In this document: one piece after another, positions 6,532 through 8,672 of the stretch
Layout: every line of letters begins with the position of its first letter
Numbering within the stretch: position 1 is the first letter of the stretch
Origin: Gemmatimonadaceae bacterium
GTDB taxonomy: Bacteria > Gemmatimonadota > Gemmatimonadetes > Gemmatimonadales > Gemmatimonadaceae
Direction of reading: 5' to 3'
Length of the DNA stretch: 8,672 nt
NCBI GenBank assembly: GCA_013361745.1
Contig: JABFXM010000325.1
Coordinates: 1 to 8,672, forward strand
Position numbers and translations under genes: made by a program
Notes under the pieces: generated by a model
Database searches by the model: none
The model's input: only the letters and a program-made list of their open reading frames with translations
Told to the model about the DNA's origin: nothing

Positions 6532-6687
6532 GTGAGTCTACCTCGCGCGCTTGCCGGTGCGTACCTGATGACCCTGCCACAGCGGCAGCGGATCGCCGGC
6601 TTTCATCGCCGGCTCATTCGCGAGACGACAGCCCCGACACTGGCCCCGTTCCTGCCTTCTCCTATCGGTCAGACAGGGGGGAACGTC
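6532..6687. promoter_or_regulatory. Divergent intergenic region between sigma-28 gene and small Trp-rich gene
   Basis: These 156 bp carry upstream signals for both genes. A 9-bp direct repeat, TCGCCGGCT, occurs at 6593-6601 and 6606-6614 (13-bp period). Its GCCGGC core is self-complementary, so the pair can also fold into a hairpin. A second small hairpin, CTGCC-acagc-GGCAG, lies at 6574-6588. No clear promoter hexamers are visible. The run GGGGGGAA just before the ATG at 6688 is a good Shine-Dalgarno sequence. Confidence 0.35.
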
Positions 6688-7089
6688 ATGTCGCTACGCG
6701 AGTTCATCGGTTCCGATGGTAGACGCTGGAAGGCGTGGGACGTCACCGCCCAGCAGATCCACCCGAAGACGCGCGCCGAGGACTACATGCGCGACCTCGC
6801 CGATGGATGGATCGTGTTCGAGCGTACCGACGGCGAGGAGAAGCGGCGCCTCTGCCCGTATCCCGAGGGATGGGACGAATGGCCCGACGCGGAGGTCGCG
6901 AAGCTCTGCGATCGCGCCGAACCGGTGAAGCGTCGCGCGACTCCCGCCTACGGCATCCCCGCGAAGCACGACGACGCCGAAGTCTCGCAGCCTCCCGCCC
7001 GCGGCGCCGACATGTGGGCCCGCGGCGAAGGCGGCAGTGACGAGGCCGGCCCTCCAACCCCGCAAGAGAGCCCGCGGACAGGTCATTGA
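6688..7089 (+). CDS. Small Trp-rich protein of unknown function
   Basis: A 133-residue predicted cytosolic protein with no signal peptide or membrane segment. The N-terminal ~80 residues look like a compact domain with five tryptophans: RRWKAWDV (12-19), HPKTRAEDYM (25-34), DGWIVFE..DGEEKRRL (39-55), then PEGWDEWPDAEVAKLCDRAEPV (59-80). This appears to be beta-strands around an aromatic core followed by a helix. From about residue 95 the tail is low-complexity, polar and Pro/Gly-rich, and probably disordered. The start at 6688 is supported by the run GGGGGGAA 5 nt upstream. It is divergent from the sigma-28 gene and precedes flgM in the same direction, so it may belong to the motility regulon, but nothing in the sequence shows a function. 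Confidence 0.7.
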   Translation: MSLREFIGSDGRRWKAWDVTAQQIHPKTRAEDYMRDLADGWIVFERTDGEEKRRLCPYPEGWDEWPDAEVAKLCDRAEPVKRRATPAYGIPAKHDDAEVSQPPARGADMWARGEGGSDEAGPPTPQESPRTGH

Positions 7090-7110
7090 GTCCTGGCCGT
7101 CGCCCCCCGC

Positions 7111-7137
7111 TCAACTCCTGGGCGCATTAGCCGATAC
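7111..7137 (+). promoter_or_regulatory. Candidate sigma-28 promoter P1 upstream of flgM
   Basis: TCAA (7111-7114), a 15-nt spacer and GCCGATAC (7130-7137) match the FliA consensus TAAA-N15-GCCGATAA at 3/4 and 7/8 positions. It lies 22 nt after the stop of the small Trp-rich gene. A transcript from here would carry a leader of about 140 nt with three small hairpins before flgM. Confidence 0.5.
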
Positions 7138-7153
7138 TCATGCACGAGATGAC

Positions 7154-7215
7154 CGGTGACGGATCACCGTCGGGTCTCGTCCCGACCCGCCCGGCGTTTG
7201 TGACCTATCCGTCAC
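7154..7215 (+). other. Three consecutive small hairpins in the flgM upstream region
   Basis: CGGTGA-cgga-TCACCG (7154-7169), GTCGGG-tctcgt-CCCGAC (7169-7186) and GTGAC-ctatcc-GTCAC (7200-7215) are perfect short inverted repeats between the two candidate promoters. They may end readthrough from upstream or structure the long P1 leader. Short stems are common at this GC content, so the support is modest. Confidence 0.3.
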
Positions 7216-7234
7216 TCGAGCGGTCCTGGCCGTG

Positions 7235-7261
7235 TTAAGTATTCGTCATTGCTGCCGATAC
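7235..7261 (+). promoter_or_regulatory. Candidate sigma-28 promoter P2 of flgM
   Basis: TTAAGTAT (7235-7242), an 11-nt spacer and GCCGATAC (7254-7261) match the full FliA consensus TAAAGTTT-N11-GCCGATAA at 6/8 and 7/8 positions. The -10 element ends 23 nt before the flgM ATG. Transcription would start near 7268, just ahead of the ribosome binding site, giving a short normal leader. This is the better of the two candidates. Confidence 0.68.
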
Positions 7262-7271
7262 CGGGAGCAAC

Positions 7272-7279
7272 GGAGGAAG
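7272..7279 (+). promoter_or_regulatory. Ribosome binding site of flgM
   Basis: GGAGGAAG lies 5 nt before the ATG at 7285. It decides this start over an in-frame TTG at 7249 that overlaps promoter P2. Confidence 0.75.
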
Positions 7280-7284
7280 AGCCG

Positions 7285-7551
7285 ATGCAGATCGACGATC
7301 GCAGCAGCGAGCACACGCAGCCCCGCCCCGAGCTGAGCCCGAGCCGCTCCTCGGCCGAAGTGAGGATGCCGGTCATCTCCCGCGCGGAGATGGAGGTGCC
7401 CGTCGCCGGCCAGCACGCGCTGCGCCGACGCGACGAGCTCTCGCCGGAGCGCATCGCGCGCATCCGCCAGCGCATTCTCGACGGGGTGTACGCGAGCAGC
7501 GCAGTCCTCGAGACGGTCGCGCGTCGCATCCTCAAGAGCGGCGACCTCTAG
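7285..7551 (+). CDS. flgM: FlgM-like anti-sigma-28 factor
   Basis: An 88-residue protein with the size and build of FlgM: an unstructured, charged and Pro/Ser-rich N-terminal half and a C-terminal helical core. The core SPERIARIRQRILDGVYASSAVLETVARRILKSG (53-86) follows the FlgM pattern of a helix, a short G-x-Y turn and a second helix ending in ...iA..ll. FlgM binds FliA and blocks late flagellar transcription until it is exported through the finished hook-basal body. The FliA/WhiG-type gene nearby and a sigma-28-type promoter directly upstream agree with this and suggest negative feedback. The family is short and poorly conserved, so the call rests on the C-terminal pattern plus context. 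Confidence 0.72.
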   Translation: MQIDDRSSEHTQPRPELSPSRSSAEVRMPVISRAEMEVPVAGQHALRRRDELSPERIARIRQRILDGVYASSAVLETVARRILKSGDL

Positions 7552-7560
7552 ATTTCCTCC

Positions 7561-7587
7561 GCGGGCCGCTCCACCGGGAGCGCCCGC
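7561..7587 (+). terminator. Hairpin after flgM
   Basis: GCGGG-c-CGCTCC (7561-7572) pairs with GGAGCG-CCCGC (7577-7587): 11 pairs with one bulged C (7566) and the loop ACCG. It begins 10 nt after the flgM stop. No T-tract follows, as usual in such GC-rich sequence. Confidence 0.6.
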
Positions 7588-7683
7588 CCCGGTTCGACAA
7601 TTGCTCGGCGCAGTGAGCGCGACCCGCACCGATCTCCGCGGGAACGCTCACCACGAAGCGCGCGTTACCCGCGCGAGCCGCCG

Positions 7684-8598
7684 ATGACGAACCACCCCAA
7701 GCCCCTCCGCATAGCCATCACGGGCGCGACCGGATTCCTCGGTCGCGCGCTCGTCGCGCGTCTCGCCGCGCGCGGCCATTCCCCGGTCGCGATCACCCGC
7801 GAGCGCTCCGGCGCCGGGCGTGACGCGATCCTCTGGAACCCCGAGCGCGGCGAGCTGCATCCCGACGCGCTCGCCGGCTTCGACGCCGTGATCAACCTCG
7901 CCGGCGAGAACGTCGCCCAGCGCTGGACCGACGAGGTGAAGCGCGCGATCCGCGAGAGTCGCGTGAAGGCGACCGACCTCCTCGCGCGCACCATCGGCGC
8001 GATGGCGAGCCCGCCGAACGTCTTCCTCAGCGGCTCGGCGATCGGGATCTACGGCGACCGCGGCGCCGAGCTGCTCGACGAGTCGTCACCGCGCGGCCAG
8101 GGCTTCTTCCCCGACGTCGTCGCGGCGTGGGAGGCGGCGACCGCGCCGGCGAAGCGCGGAGACGTCCGCATCACCCACCTGCGCACGGGGCTCGTTCTCG
8201 ACGCGAACGGCGGCGCGCTCGCCAAGATGCTCCCACCGTTCCGCCTCGGCCTCGGTGGCCGCATCGGGAGCGGCGAGCAGATGGTGAGCTGGATCGCGCT
8301 CGACGACTGGACCCGCGCCGTCGAGCATCTGCTCCACGCGGGACACGCGGAGGGACCGGTGAACCTCGTCGCGCCGAGCCCGGACTCGAACGCCGACTTC
8401 ACCCACGCGTTAGGCACCGCGCTCGGCCGCCCGACGATGATCCCCGTCCCCGAGACCGCGATCCGTCTCGCCTTCGGCGAGATGGGCGAGACGACGCTGC
8501 TCGCGAGCCAGCGCGTCGTCCCCACCCGCCTCCTCGGCACCGGCTTCGCCTTCGAGTACGAGACGGTCGAGCAAGCGCTGAAGGCAGCGGTCGGATAG
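7684..8598 (+). CDS. TIGR01777-family NAD(P)-dependent epimerase/oxidoreductase (YfcH/SDR39U1-like)
   Basis: A 304-residue extended short-chain dehydrogenase-like protein, full length for the family. The nucleotide-binding motif is ITGATGFLG (12-20). NLAGENV (71-77) and the RWTDEVKRAIRESRV segment (80-94) are typical of this family. SGSAIGIYG (116-124) carries the active-site-region Ser and Tyr123; the classical YxxxK lysine is not in place, as is common here. GEQMVSWIALDDW (197-209) is the conserved substrate-side block, and residues ~249-300 form the DUF1731 C-terminal domain (RPTMIPVPETAIRLAFGEMGETTLLASQRVVPTRL). The substrate of the family is unknown. Only a weak ribosome binding site precedes the ATG at 7684; this start places the Rossmann motif at its usual distance from the N-terminus. 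It appears to be a separate transcript from flgM, and the palindromic repeat starts 2 nt after its stop. Confidence 0.92.
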   Translation: MTNHPKPLRIAITGATGFLGRALVARLAARGHSPVAITRERSGAGRDAILWNPERGELHPDALAGFDAVINLAGENVAQRWTDEVKRAIRESRVKATDLLARTIGAMASPPNVFLSGSAIGIYGDRGAELLDESSPRGQGFFPDVVAAWEAATAPAKRGDVRITHLRTGLVLDANGGALAKMLPPFRLGLGGRIGSGEQMVSWIALDDWTRAVEHLLHAGHAEGPVNLVAPSPDSNADFTHALGTALGRPTMIPVPETAIRLAFGEMGETTLLASQRVVPTRLLGTGFAFEYETVEQALKAAVG

Positions 8599-8600
8599 AA

Positions 8601-8672
8601 AGGGGTCAGGGGTCGGGGGTCAGGGGTCTGCAACGGCCACATGGCAGTGGCCGACCCCTGACCCCCGACCCC
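8601..8672. repeat. Nested palindromic repeat, copy 2 (cut by the window end)
   Basis: The left arm is made of GGGGTC-type heptads (8601-8628). Its inner 20 bp (8609-8628) are a perfect inverted repeat with 8653-8672. Between them is an inner hairpin GGCCAC (8635-8640), loop ATGGCA, GTGGCC (8647-8652). The outer 8 bp of the left arm (AGGGGTCA) predict that TGACCCCT follows just beyond the window. The architecture is the same as the copy at 5702-5768, but the inner stem has a different sequence that still pairs. It starts 2 nt after a TAG stop and may act as the terminator of the oxidoreductase gene. Confidence 0.85.

Noticed and set aside
6046..6687. Upstream extension of the small Trp-rich gene frame
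   Set aside because: It is antisense to the sigma factor; the good Shine-Dalgarno sequence and sensible protein begin at 6688.
6662..6688. ACCGATAG on the minus strand as a sigma-28 promoter for the sigma gene itself
   Set aside because: The -10 match is only 6/8 and the correctly spaced -35 (TGAC) matches poorly, unlike the two sites at flgM.
1..8672. CRISPR array, tRNA, rRNA or insertion sequence
   Set aside because: I found no regularly spaced direct repeats, cloverleaf, rRNA-like sequence or transposase reading frame in the window.

Overview
The window is very GC-rich with almost exclusively G/C third codon positions. The SusC-like receptor, the Gemmatimonadota-style small proteins and the TIGR01777 oxidoreductase suggest a soil or sediment member of the Gemmatimonadota. 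This is an inference from gene style; no rRNA or marker gene is present.

Left (1-3250): a lipoprotein gene runs off the left edge on the minus strand. Divergent to it is an 878-aa SusC/RagA-type TonB-dependent outer-membrane receptor with no SusD partner, closed by a strong GC-rich hairpin.

Centre (3254-5699): a tightly packed plus-strand operon of four reading frames (7-nt gap, then ATGA and GTGA stop/start overlaps). It encodes (1) a free-standing cobalamin-binding protein with the W-x9-EH cap motif of B12 photoreceptors, (2) an all-helical protein built from two tandem repeats that I cannot place in a family, (3) a protein I identify as a ferredoxin-dependent bilin reductase (PcyA/PebS superfamily), and (4) the start of a PAS-domain protein joined out of frame to a short C-terminal piece, evidently a broken gene. 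A bilin reductase next to a B12 sensor in an organism with no visible photosynthesis genes is the most unusual content. It resembles the pre-PcyA/bilin-associated clusters described from heterotrophic bacteria and suggests a tetrapyrrole-based light or redox sensing cassette whose output kinase has been lost.

Right (5700-8672): a nested palindromic repeat separates the operon from a convergent FliA/WhiG-type sigma-28 gene. Divergent to the sigma gene is a small tryptophan-rich protein of unknown function, followed by an FlgM-like anti-sigma-28 gene. Two copies of GCCGATAC with properly spaced -35 boxes lie upstream of flgM, so sigma factor, anti-sigma factor and sigma-28-type promoters occur within 2 kb. 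A TIGR01777 NAD(P)-dependent oxidoreductase follows, and the window ends in a second copy of the palindromic repeat. Both copies start exactly 2 nt after a TAG stop.

Across all genes the only three TTA leucine codons sit inside one recurring 10-mer, GCGTTAGGCA, each encoding Ala-Leu-Gly.
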